This document shows, one piece after another, positions 9,115 to 18,041 of a DNA stretch of 64,000 nt. The notes under the pieces were generated by a model, which saw nothing but the letters and a program-made list of their open reading frames with translations, did not search any database and was not told the DNA's origin. The stretch comes from CAVWUA01 sp963758025 (lineage in GTDB: Bacteria; Planctomycetota; Planctomycetia; Isosphaerales; Isosphaeraceae): contig CAVWUA010000011.1 in NCBI GenBank assembly GCA_963758025.1, forward strand, positions 62,001 to 126,000. Direction: 5' to 3'. The translations under genes were made by a program, and so were the position numbers. Every line of letters starts with the position of its first letter. The first letter of the stretch is position 1.

Positions 9115-10971
9115 TTACTCCACCCGCTTTGCAATCCGCGTTGGATTCTCGGATGCAGGGCCAACCGTGATGGAACTGCCGCAGGGCGGATCACTCAAAG
9201 TGGAGCCTACCTCTGTCACTCGACTCGTTCCACCTCGACAAAAAAGGCCCCACGTGATGTTCTGTCGGATCGATCCAACCAGGTTTGCAAGCGGGCAGGA
9301 CCGGGTTGGAAGCGCGATCTCCAACGTAGCCGCCGTGTCGCCTTCGGCAACCGGAGCGGAGACTTCCTTCTGACCAATGCGCAACCGGGCCTTGTCTGCC
9401 TGAAGTGGAAAGGCCGACGACGCGGGTTGATGCCTCAAGGTGAAGCGATACCGTCCCGACCGCGCGATCTCGACGGCCCATTCCCCGTTTGCCTGGGGCA
9501 TCCGTTGGATCATATCCTGATTCCAGGGAACAGGCCCCTGCGTGGGGTGCCAGTCGTGACAGGTGAGTCGGGTTGGGTTTTCCGCGGGCGCACCGAGAAG
9601 GATGGGAACGGCCTGATCAAACCGATTCGAGAGGCTTTCCCACCACTGTTCGTAGGCGTCTCGTAGTTCGTCAACGACCTCCGGGTGCTTGGAAGCGACG
9701 TCATGTTTTTGTCCCGGATCGTCGAGAATGTTGTAGAGTTCCTTTCCATCGACGAGTCGCCATGTCTCTGTCATGACGGAACACTGTCGCCACTTCACCG
9801 GAGACTCGACCCGTTGCGAGTGGACGAACAGGGTCCGATCCGGCCATTCCTTCGAGATGTCACCTTGGAGCAGGGGAAGGAGGCTGGTGCCATCGATCGG
9901 TGGGCCATTGGACCTTTCGAGGTGACAAAGTTCCATCAAAGTCGGCACGATATCCACATGAGCAGTCAGTTTCTGAATGTCTCGGCCCCCGCCGATCGCT
10001 CCTTCGGGATACCGAATGAAGCAGGGAACACGATGCCCCCCCTCGTACTCGGAGCCCTTTTGTCCACGCATCCCAGCGTTGTAGCCCGCCCATGCTTCCG
10101 GCCTGGCATCATGAGCCACGCCCGCCGCGGTTCCATTGTCCGTCATGAAGAGAAGAATCGTTTGATCGGTCAGTTCAAGTTCGTCGAGCTTCTCCATCAA
10201 ACGGCCCAGGTTTTCATCGATATTCGTGATCATTCCATAAAAATTCGCCATCGGTTGTGGAACGCCGGCCTCAACATACGGTTTGGCGTAGGATTCCGCG
10301 ACATGATACGGGCCGTGGGCGGCATTGGTGGGGATGTACGCGAAGAAGGGCCTTTCGCGGTTGTCCTCGATGAAGCGCAGGGCGTTGTCGAACCAGATGT
10401 CCGTACAATAGCCGCGGAAGCGGACCGGATCGCCGTTGCGTAGGTACGTGTCATCGAAGTAGTCATTCCCCCAGACGTCCGGCGTCTGCCCGACACCACC
10501 TCCGCCAAGCACGAGCGATTCCTGAAATCCCTGATCGCGCGCGTGCAGAGGGTAATTGTCGCCCAGGTGCCACTTGCCGAAAATCGCCGTTCGATATCCG
10601 CCCGCGGCGAAGATTTCCGCGAGCGTGACTTCCTCGGGCCGCATGAGCGAGCGCCCGGCGATGGTGTGCCAGACACCCGTGCGCGTGGAGTATCGACCTG
10701 TCATCAGGGCGGAACGGGTCGGTGAACAGGTGGGATCCACATGAAAATTCGTCAGACGGACGCTCCGCGCGTGCAGACGATCCATGTTGGGTGTATGGAT
10801 CTTGGAATTGCCGAGAGCGCCGATGTCGCCATAACCCTGATCGTCGGTGAGAATCAAGATGACGTTCGGCCGACGTGTCTGGGTTCCCTGTGCGGCTCGG
10901 AGAGGGTTCGATCCCACGACCATGAGAGACAGCAAACTCAGCAGAAGGGGCCTGTAAACGTCGTATGCCAT
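9115..10971 (-). CDS. Secreted sulfatase (FGly-dependent), probable frameshift near the C-terminus
   Basis: This enzyme hydrolyses sulfate esters, probably on sulfated polysaccharides outside the cytoplasm. A signal peptide covers residues 1-27 (LLLSLLSLMVVGSNPLRAAQ). Metal ligands lie in LTDDQGYGD (Asp43, Asp44), and the formylglycine motif CSPTR begins at Cys82, followed by SALMTGRYSTRTG. GKWHLGDNYP and LFMTDNGTAAG are further family motifs. Residues after about 480 form a beta-rich C-terminal extension. Near 9244 a run of six T on the coding strand appears one base short: adding one base gives TWG-PFFVEVERVE and a stop at 9216, which suits the fold better than the 618-residue open frame ending at 9115. 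The FG-GAP gene lies 64 nt upstream on the same strand. Confidence 0.92.
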   Translation of the reverse strand: MAYDVYRPLLLSLLSLMVVGSNPLRAAQGTQTRRPNVILILTDDQGYGDIGALGNSKIHTPNMDRLHARSVRLTNFHVDPTCSPTRSALMTGRYSTRTGVWHTIAGRSLMRPEEVTLAEIFAAGGYRTAIFGKWHLGDNYPLHARDQGFQESLVLGGGGVGQTPDVWGNDYFDDTYLRNGDPVRFRGYCTDIWFDNALRFIEDNRERPFFAYIPTNAAHGPYHVAESYAKPYVEAGVPQPMANFYGMITNIDENLGRLMEKLDELELTDQTILLFMTDNGTAAGVAHDARPEAWAGYNAGMRGQKGSEYEGGHRVPCFIRYPEGAIGGGRDIQKLTAHVDIVPTLMELCHLERSNGPPIDGTSLLPLLQGDISKEWPDRTLFVHSQRVESPVKWRQCSVMTETWRLVDGKELYNILDDPGQKHDVASKHPEVVDELRDAYEQWWESLSNRFDQAVPILLGAPAENPTRLTCHDWHPTQGPVPWNQDMIQRMPQANGEWAVEIARSGRYRFTLRHQPASSAFPLQADKARLRIGQKEVSAPVAEGDTAATLEIALPTRSCPLANLVGSIRQNITWGLFCRGGTSRVTEVGSTLSDPPCGSSITVGPASENPTRIAKRVE

Positions 10972-11035
10972 GACGCCGTTCCTTCGGAGACCTCAGGTCA
11001 ATTAGAGATGAGATGAAAGGGTGTTGGACAAGGGA

Positions 11036-13066
11036 TCAGGGCAATGGAGAGTCGGAACGAGGGTTTTTCAGATAATACAAGTATCCATCCTCAGCTCCAA
11101 TCAGCAGATCGGGAATCCGGTTCTTGTCCCAGTCCACGACGGTCGGGCAGGTCGTATGACCGGCGAGACTCCGGGAATCCAGCGGGCCGAGATCTTGAAA
11201 AACAAACTCATTCGCATTCTTCGAGGATTCCTGGTGAAGCAGGTTCACGCTCCGGCTATTGACGAGCAGATCGAGGCGTCCATCTCCATCCCAGTCGGCC
11301 AGACAGAGCTTTCGGCGTCCGCTTCTACCCGCGTTTTCTCCATTGAGCCGCAACTCACCACTCATCATGTTCAAAGGGATGTGCAAACTATTGAACGACG
11401 ATGAAGGCTCTCCCAGAAAGACCCTGCGGCCGGGTTTGAGTCCGAGACGGCCATCTTGCCGGAATCGCTCGAAGAGGGCGAGATAGCCCTCGTGATCGAG
11501 CATGACCAGGTCCGCCAGGCCATCGCCGGTCCAATCCGTGACCACGGGCGTCGTCCGCCACTGGGTGACCAGTTGATCGTCGGCGGGCTCCCACCAGTTC
11601 CACGACGGCCTGGGGGGTTGGCCCGGCCACTGAACCTCGATCGGTTCGCTCCGCGCAAGACGCGGTACCTGCCGGGTTCCGATATTACGGAACCAGACCA
11701 CGGCGCCCCAGATGGAATTCACGATAAGATCCGGCAGTTCATCGTGGTCCCAGTCGGCCACACTCAGAGTCGTATAGCCCCATTTCGCCTCGCAAGGCCC
11801 CTGGATGGAGCCGTTCTCCCGAGCTTGAATCCGGATCACCTCGCCATCAGCTTCCAGCCTTTGGGGTGCATTCCAGCGCGGAGGATTTCCTCCGTCCAGA
11901 TTCTCGATAAACCCGATATAACCCGCCGAATTCCCACAGATCAGATCCTCATCGTCATCGCCGTCCCAGTCGAAGCCAAATGGAGTAATGAGCGCCCCAA
12001 AGGAGACATCGCCTGCCTGCTGCTGAAAATAGACAGGTGGCAAGAAATGGGGCATGCCGTCAACGATCTCTCCGGTATGCTCTACGAGCGCTACCCGACC
12101 GTCCTCATCGCCCACGATCAGGTCTTGATCCCCGTCTCCATCCCAGTCGAGGGCGACGGGGACGATCATCTGGAGGTCCATGGCAATTGGCGCACCATGA
12201 TGGAGAAGCCGTTCGCCCTCGGCGAACCTCGGCTCTGTGCGCGTGCCGAGGTTTTCGAAGTAAGTGAACTTATCGAGGAATTCCCCACAGATCAGGTCAA
12301 GGTCGCCATCGCCATCGAAGTCCGCCAGGTTCGGTGTGGGCATCCCGTACACGTCGATGGGTTTTCCCGCGGCCTCGACCTGGACAGGCCGGTCATAGTT
12401 CGGACGCTCGCTGGTCCCCTGATTGTGCAGCAGATAAACATATCCGTGGAGTGGCCCCCGTGTCCAACGTCCCTGGTCGTCGAAGGCATTATCCCAGCCG
12501 TAGTCCGTCCAGTCGCCGACGCCAACAATCAGGTCGAGCGAGCCGTCGCCATCATAATCGACAAGTTTCCACTCGTTGGCTCGGACCTTGGAACCGTGAA
12601 TATTGGTTCTGGGATAGATGGAAACAGTTTTTTCAAAACGTTGCGAGCCCTCCGCAACCAGTTCGTGCCCCGGGGTAAGTAATCGGACCGCACCGTCATT
12701 GTAAGAGGGCTGGATATTATGATATCCCGGTCCTACCCGGACAGGTGCTCGAAAGACGGGCATTTTCGCGTTGCCGCCGGGGTTCTCGAAAAAATAGGTT
12801 CCGTTGGAGGGCACGTCGGGACAGGAAACGACAAGATCGAGGTCGCCATCGTCATCAAAATCCAAGGGCAGGGGCCATGCCCACAAGCCCACGGAAAGGT
12901 CCACGACCAGGCCTGGATTTTGGTAGGAGAGCCGCTCCAGGCCAGCCCCCTCGCAATCTCGATGCACGCCCCATCCGAGTACAAGAACGAATGTAACGAG
13001 CCGAGAGGCGAGGCGAGATCGCGTTGGATTTTCGTTCGACTGAGTGTCACTCGGTCGTCCGGTCAT
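11036..13066 (-). CDS. Secreted FG-GAP/VCBS repeat protein
   Basis: A 676-residue protein built almost wholly of calcium-binding-type FG-GAP/VCBS repeats, predicted to fold as a beta-propeller. I count nine Asp-rich blades, for example DFDDDGDLDLVVSC, DYDGDGSLDLIVGVGD, DFDGDGDLDLICGEF, DWDGDGDQDLIVGDEDG, DWDGDDDEDLICGN, DWDHDELPDLIVNS, DWTGDGLADLVMLD, DWDGDGRLDLLVNS and DWDKNRIPDLLIGAEDG. A hydrophobic segment near residues 22-38 (LVTFVLVLGWGV) fits a signal peptide with an early charged region. The gene sits just upstream of the sulfatase on the same strand, so a role in binding or presenting glycans for that enzyme is plausible. No catalytic site is visible. Confidence 0.85.
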   Translation of the reverse strand: MTGRPSDTQSNENPTRSRLASRLVTFVLVLGWGVHRDCEGAGLERLSYQNPGLVVDLSVGLWAWPLPLDFDDDGDLDLVVSCPDVPSNGTYFFENPGGNAKMPVFRAPVRVGPGYHNIQPSYNDGAVRLLTPGHELVAEGSQRFEKTVSIYPRTNIHGSKVRANEWKLVDYDGDGSLDLIVGVGDWTDYGWDNAFDDQGRWTRGPLHGYVYLLHNQGTSERPNYDRPVQVEAAGKPIDVYGMPTPNLADFDGDGDLDLICGEFLDKFTYFENLGTRTEPRFAEGERLLHHGAPIAMDLQMIVPVALDWDGDGDQDLIVGDEDGRVALVEHTGEIVDGMPHFLPPVYFQQQAGDVSFGALITPFGFDWDGDDDEDLICGNSAGYIGFIENLDGGNPPRWNAPQRLEADGEVIRIQARENGSIQGPCEAKWGYTTLSVADWDHDELPDLIVNSIWGAVVWFRNIGTRQVPRLARSEPIEVQWPGQPPRPSWNWWEPADDQLVTQWRTTPVVTDWTGDGLADLVMLDHEGYLALFERFRQDGRLGLKPGRRVFLGEPSSSFNSLHIPLNMMSGELRLNGENAGRSGRRKLCLADWDGDGRLDLLVNSRSVNLLHQESSKNANEFVFQDLGPLDSRSLAGHTTCPTVVDWDKNRIPDLLIGAEDGYLYYLKNPRSDSPLP

Positions 13067-13489
13067 TGGGGCACCCTTTTCAAAGTCTCGTCACCTGAGA
13101 ATGAACTCGTTACTGTTCGTGCCTCGAAGCCTTATCTCGAGCGGTTCCTCATCGCCGACTTTTCCTCGCGGAAGGCAAGATTTTGCATGTGAGCGGCGGC
13201 CGGCACGAAGCGACAACGCCCGCCGGTCTCGTTGCGGTTCTCATTGCCCGCCTCGCGCGGGGCCATGTCCCGACTATAACCGCGGCCGGGGGCGATGGCG
13301 AGTCCCACGTCCGCCTTCGTTTCAGCGAAGATCATCCGGTCCAGGGGAGACGAGTTCGCGGCCGAGAGGATGCTTGTCCTTGAACTATCCGTCTGTTGCA
13401 ATGGAAATCCGGTTGGAATCTCCGGGCTTTCACGCCAAGCACCCAGATCAGAGATATCCATCGTCTCGAATCCGAAACGGAGACTCTTG
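13067..13489. other. Intergenic region between divergent FG-GAP and sulfatase genes
   Basis: This 423-bp stretch separates the start of the minus-strand FG-GAP gene from the start of the plus-strand sulfatase. It presumably holds both promoters. Plus-strand frames here are open but lack coding-like third positions, and I see no RNA gene or clear palindrome. GGAG about 6 nt before 13490 is the ribosome-binding site that fixes the sulfatase start. Confidence 0.4.
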
Positions 13490-14965
13490 ATGAGACGGAT
13501 GACGCGTTCTCTCCTGTTCGTCGCTTTATTTCTCCTTCCGAATCGGGCTTCGTTCGCTCGCCCGGACACGCCAAAGGATCGACCGAATTTCGTCTTTATC
13601 CTGGTCGATGACCTGGGATTCATGGACGTTGAGCCGAATAACCCCGAGACCTTCTACGAGACCCCCAACGTCAGCCGGCTTGCACGACGGGCCATGCGGT
13701 TCACCAATGGTTACGCCGCGAACCCGGTCTGTAGCCCCACGCGATTCAGCATCATGACCGGGAAGTATCCGAGCCGCGACGATTGCACGAACTGGTTCTC
13801 GGGCAAGCGCGAGGGACGTTTTCGAGGGGCCGAGTTTCAGGAGGCGATGCCCCGAGAGGAAGTCACTCTGGCCGAGGCACTCAAGGAGGGGGGCTATCGG
13901 ACCGCCTTTCTCGGAAAGTGGCATCTGGGTCCTTCCGAGGAATACTGGCCCGAGGCGCAGGGGTTCGACGTGAACATCGGGGGCTTCCGTGCCGGCTCTC
14001 CTCCAGGTGGATATTTCTCTCCGTATCAAAATCCAAAGATGCCGAGCGGGCCGAAAGGGGAATATCTCACGGATCGACTGGGACAGGAAGCGTCTCGAAT
14101 GATCGAGACGTACAAGGATGACCCGTTCCTCGTTTATCTCGCCTTTCATTCCGTTCATACTCCGCTTCAGGCGCCGGATGACCGGATCGCGAAGTATCAA
14201 GCCAAGGCCGAGAAATGGAATTATCCAGACTCCGAACGGTTCGCTCCCGAGGAACAGGTCTGGCCGACCGACCAGCCGCGCCGGGTCCGGGTCAAGCAGG
14301 ATCACGCGACCTACGCCGCGATGGTGGAAAGCATGGATCGGGCGGTCGGGCGCGTGCTCGATACGCTGGAGCGACTGAAGCTCGACGATCAGACGGTCGT
14401 CTGCTTCATGTCCGACAATGGGGGGCTATCCACCTCCGAAGGCTCTCCCACGTCAAATCTCCCCTATCGAGGTGGCAAGGGGTGGGTTTACGAAGGGGGA
14501 ATCCGGGAACCGTTCATGATCGCCTGGCCGGGTGTCACCGACCTGGGCAAGACCTGCGACGTGCCGGTCATCAGCACCGACTTTTACCCCACCTTGCTCG
14601 ACATCGCCGGTCTCCCGCTGAAGCCTTCGCAGCACCTGGACGGGGTCAGTCTCATGCCACTCTTGAAGGGGGAGGTCCGGTCACTCGACCGCGACCTCTT
14701 CTGGCACTACCCCCACTATTCCAATCAGGGCGGATTTCCCGGAGGCGCGATCCGGTCCGGTTCCTATAAGCTGATCGAGCGTTACGAGGATGGCCGGGTT
14801 CATCTCTACGATTTGAGTCACGATCCTGGCGAACGCACGGATATCGCATCGAACCATCCCGAGATGGTGAACGAACTTCGTGACCGCCTTCACGCCTGGT
14901 ACGAATCGGTGGACGCGAAGTTTCTCCGGGCCAAGCCGGATGGCCCAGAACCCTGGAAACCCTGA
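13490..14965 (+). CDS. Secreted sulfatase (FGly-dependent)
   Basis: A 491-residue sulfatase. The open frame extends upstream, but ATG 13490 is preceded by a GGAG site and begins a typical signal peptide (MRRMTRSLLFVALFLLPNRA). Metal-binding Asp40/Asp41 lie in FILVDDLGFMD, and the formylglycine motif CSPTR starts at Cys81, followed by FSIMTGKYPSRDD. GKWHLGPSEEYWPE, FLVYLAFHSVHTPLQAP and CFMSDNGGLST are standard arylsulfatase-A-like landmarks, and DLFWHYPHYSNQGG lies in the C-terminal subdomain. The frame appears intact. The gene is divergent from the FG-GAP/sulfatase pair and convergent with the TPR gene only 2 nt away. The exact glycan substrate cannot be told from sequence alone. Confidence 0.95.
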   Translation: MRRMTRSLLFVALFLLPNRASFARPDTPKDRPNFVFILVDDLGFMDVEPNNPETFYETPNVSRLARRAMRFTNGYAANPVCSPTRFSIMTGKYPSRDDCTNWFSGKREGRFRGAEFQEAMPREEVTLAEALKEGGYRTAFLGKWHLGPSEEYWPEAQGFDVNIGGFRAGSPPGGYFSPYQNPKMPSGPKGEYLTDRLGQEASRMIETYKDDPFLVYLAFHSVHTPLQAPDDRIAKYQAKAEKWNYPDSERFAPEEQVWPTDQPRRVRVKQDHATYAAMVESMDRAVGRVLDTLERLKLDDQTVVCFMSDNGGLSTSEGSPTSNLPYRGGKGWVYEGGIREPFMIAWPGVTDLGKTCDVPVISTDFYPTLLDIAGLPLKPSQHLDGVSLMPLLKGEVRSLDRDLFWHYPHYSNQGGFPGGAIRSGSYKLIERYEDGRVHLYDLSHDPGERTDIASNHPEMVNELRDRLHAWYESVDAKFLRAKPDGPEPWKP

Positions 14966-14967
14966 GA

Positions 14968-16347
14968 TCACTCCCGCGCAGCGATCAGCCTATCGAGGCT
15001 TCGAAAACCGAGCCTCGGTCGGCTGTTTATTGAGAATGGCTCGCGCCCGTTGTTCTCGCTCGGCAGCCTCCGCGTCTTTACCTTGCTGACGAAGGCGGGC
15101 GGCATCCTGCTCCAGAGTGGTAATAAGGACCGGGTGATTGGGGCCCAGGGTGTTCTCTTGAATGGTGCGACGCGGTCCAGCAGGGATCCGGCCAGGTCGG
15201 GTTGTCCTCTGGCGGAGGAGACCTGGGCAAGTCGAAGGAGCGTTTCCGCAACGAGGGGGTGATTCGGCCCCAGGGCTTTTTCCTGGATCGCGAGGGCCTT
15301 TTGAAGAAGGGCTTCCGCCTGATCCAGACGTCCAAGCTTCGTATGGATCTTGCCCAGATCACTGAGCGTCTCCGAGACAAGCGGATGCTCTGGACCGAGG
15401 GTCTTTTCCTGGATCGCGAGGGCGTTCCGATCCGTGGCCTCCGCCTCGGCGAGCTTTCCCTCAGTGGCGTCGAGTTCGGCGAGCTTGACCAGCGTTTGGG
15501 CGACCGACGGGTGATCCGCGCCCAGAGTCTTACGACGCAGTTCCAGCGCACGTTGATACAGTTTCCGCGCTTCCTCGTGCTGATGTCGAGCGAAACGCAG
15601 CTCTCCGAGATTGTGTAGGGAATGGGCTAGGTCTGCTGGCAACGCCTCGGGAGATTGAGAACGGATAGCGATCGCCCGCTCGTAGAGGAGTTCTGCCTCC
15701 GGGTATTTTCCCTCGATGTGGCAGAGCAAGGCCAGGTTGTGAAGCTGCTGGGCCACGTCTGGGTGGTCTTCTCCCAGATGCTTCCGCGAAATCTCAAGTG
15801 CGCGGCGGTAGAGTGGCTCGGCCTCCTTGTACTTGGCCTGAAAACGGTGCACTTCCGCGAGGTTATTCAAAAGGGTGGCCAGTTCCGGGTGTTCCGAGCC
15901 AAGAACTCGCTCCGAAATAGCAAGTGAGCGATCGAGAAGTGGTTGAGCCTCCAGGTATTTTCCCTGTGCAGCCAGGACCACAGCCAAGGTACTCAGGCTC
16001 TGGGACAATCCTTGCGACTCCTCGGAGAGAGGCATTTTCTCGTAAATCGTCACGGAACGGCGCGCCAGAGGCAACGCCTGATCGTAGCGGCCCAGTCGAT
16101 AGTCAAGCCACGCGAGGTTTTCCAGGCTCTCTGCCACCCGGGGGTCGTCCTGACCGAGCGCTTCGGCCTCCCGGATGGCCTGACGCAGTTTCAACTCGGC
16201 GTCGGCGTATCGACCTTCCTTCAATGCCGCCCAGCCCGCCTTATGGAGCACCTGCCAGTTGGTTACGTCGCGAGCCAGGGCGGATTGCCAAGGAAGAAGG
16301 AGCAGGAACGCGGGTACGAACAGGAAGCGGAGACATGGCCCGGGCAT
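14968..16347 (-). CDS. Secreted kinesin-light-chain-type TPR protein, C-terminal frameshift
   Basis: A protein of about 450 residues made of tandem 42-residue TPR units of the kinesin-light-chain type, with repeated cores such as ALEISRKHLGEDHPDVAQQL and ALAIQEKTLGPEHPLVSETL; I count about eight units. A signal peptide precedes them (MPGPCLRFLFVPAFLLLLPW, cleavage near ALARD). Near 15170 the repeat consensus jumps to the neighbouring frame, where TIQENTLGPNHPVLITTLEQ continues the pattern and ends at TAG 14990-14992; the open frame instead runs to 14968 with unlike sequence. I therefore infer a one-base indel. The protein probably mediates protein-protein contacts; no partner is evident. It is convergent with the sulfatase gene. 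Confidence 0.8.
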   Translation of the reverse strand: MPGPCLRFLFVPAFLLLLPWQSALARDVTNWQVLHKAGWAALKEGRYADAELKLRQAIREAEALGQDDPRVAESLENLAWLDYRLGRYDQALPLARRSVTIYEKMPLSEESQGLSQSLSTLAVVLAAQGKYLEAQPLLDRSLAISERVLGSEHPELATLLNNLAEVHRFQAKYKEAEPLYRRALEISRKHLGEDHPDVAQQLHNLALLCHIEGKYPEAELLYERAIAIRSQSPEALPADLAHSLHNLGELRFARHQHEEARKLYQRALELRRKTLGADHPSVAQTLVKLAELDATEGKLAEAEATDRNALAIQEKTLGPEHPLVSETLSDLGKIHTKLGRLDQAEALLQKALAIQEKALGPNHPLVAETLLRLAQVSSARGQPDLAGSLLDRVAPFKRTPWAPITRSLLPLWSRMPPAFVSKVKTRRLPSENNGREPFSINSRPRLGFRSLDRLIAARE

Positions 16348-16386
16348 CGTTCTGACTCCTCGAAAGCAGGCGACTAACCATCCATA

Positions 16387-18041
16387 TCAGGTTGTCCTGC
16401 CGATGAACGTTAATGGCTCACGATCGTTCCGGCCTCGACCTTTGGGATTAACTCCGGCCAGGAGAAGGGCCGTGGAATAAACGTCCCCATGATTCGGAAT
16501 CCGTGATTTCGAATGCTTTTCACGACCGGGCAGTAATTCGCCGGTCAGCGGGCAGTAATTCGGGTCCAGGGTTCCATCAGGCATGATGGGAATAGCCAGG
16601 AGCGTTTCCTCACCCACGGCGCCATACTGCCGGTTCCCTCGAACGGTTCCCCCGAGAAAGGCGGCCGATGTGACCTTCCAGTGCTGCGAGATATCCTGAC
16701 CCGCGATCTGGTCCTTCTTCTCATCCTCCGGGATGTTCTTTTTCAGGATTGCCTCGACGTCTCCATGAATCGTTCGGCCGAACTCCGAGGTGAGGACGAT
16801 CGTCGTTCGATCCCAGAGGCTCTTGCCCGTGTTGCCGAGGGGCGTCTCCTTCAACAACGAGACCAAGGCGTTAAGAGGACCCCAGAGATCCTTGTTCATC
16901 ATATCCGTCTGGTCTTTCTGGCCAACCGGTTTCCCTTCCTTGTCCCAGAGGCGTCCCCGGTTGTTATGGCTGTCATAACGGCGGATATCTCGGGACTCGA
17001 TCCAGAAGCCACAACCCAGCCCCGCGCGGATCAGCTCAAACGCCATCATCGCCTGGACATTGGTGTTGGGCGAGAACTTCGACCGCGCCTTGTTGCCGTT
17101 CACGCTGCGGTAGCTGATCAACTCGTCCGCCGGTTCGATCCGGAACCGAGACTTCAACTCCGGGTCGTTAAACAGACCTGAGAGCAAATGCGGGTCCAAC
17201 TGACGCCCCGCAGCGGTCATGTTCGTGTAAATCTGCGCGCGGAGTTGTAACTCTTGACGGCTTCAATATTACGATCGTCAAGAATCGAGGCCCTCGTCGT
17301 GTCGAGGAACTCCTGCACCTGCTGGTTGACCACATCGCCGGAAGACGACTGGATGCGCTGAAGCGTCCGCCGCAGCGCGGCGGGCGGCCCGGCGTACACC
17401 GTATGCGCGTAGGCGGGACCGAGAGCGTGGTAGTATCCCTTCCGGCCGGTGTACTGGACCTCGTTCAACTCGCCGTCGGAGAGCCAGCGGTGCCATGAGA
17501 GGTTCGGCAGGAGGAAGGATTGCCCCTTCGCCTCGGCGAACGCCTGCATGACGCTCCGCTCATCCTCCTCGCGATCGTCCGTGAGACGGAGCTTGTAGCT
17601 CCCCATGTGGGCCATCAACCGCTCGCCGGAGTGGAACGAGCCGGTGTGCATCGAGCTGAGGACCGCCATCTCGGGGAAGAGGTCCTTGCCCTGCTCGGCG
17701 AGATACCCGTAGCGGATGTTGTTCCGTTCCTGGATGCGGTAGCCGTCTTCGCCGAAGTGGAGGACCCGGTAACGTTCGTCGCTGATCTGATCGAAGGGCA
17801 AGCGATCGATGACGTTGTTCGGCGTGAGGACCGGGTTGAACATGTCGTAGCCGTTCCAGCCACCTTCGAGGAACCAGTAGACCAAGAAGCTGGGTTCCTG
17901 CTCGGCGGCCAAGTCCGCGGCCATGGCCTCCGCGCGACGGTCGTAGGGCAATCCGTACTGGGAGAAGTAGCCGAGGAAGTCGAGTGCGGAGAGCCCGGTC
18001 AGGCCGGCGGCACCTTGCTTGAGAAACGAGCGGCGGTTCAT
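16387..18041 (-). CDS. DUF1501-like Tat protein, frameshifted, coupled to upstream haem protein
   Basis: A protein of about 550 residues. ATG 18041 begins MNRRSFLKQGAAGLTGLSAL, a twin-arginine signal. Later landmarks are LVYWFLEGGWNGYDMFNP, and in the C-terminal half RTTIVLTSEFGRTIHGD and a GREKHSKSRIPNHGDVYSTA segment, which follow the DUF1501 plan. The frame changes near 17225, where NIEAVKSYNSAR continues as QIYTNMTAAGRQLDP in the next frame. The start overlaps the stop of the upstream haem-protein gene by four bases (ATGA), which indicates translational coupling. In planctomycetes such proteins are typically paired with PSD-type cytochrome proteins, as here; their biochemical role is not established. 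Confidence 0.85.
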
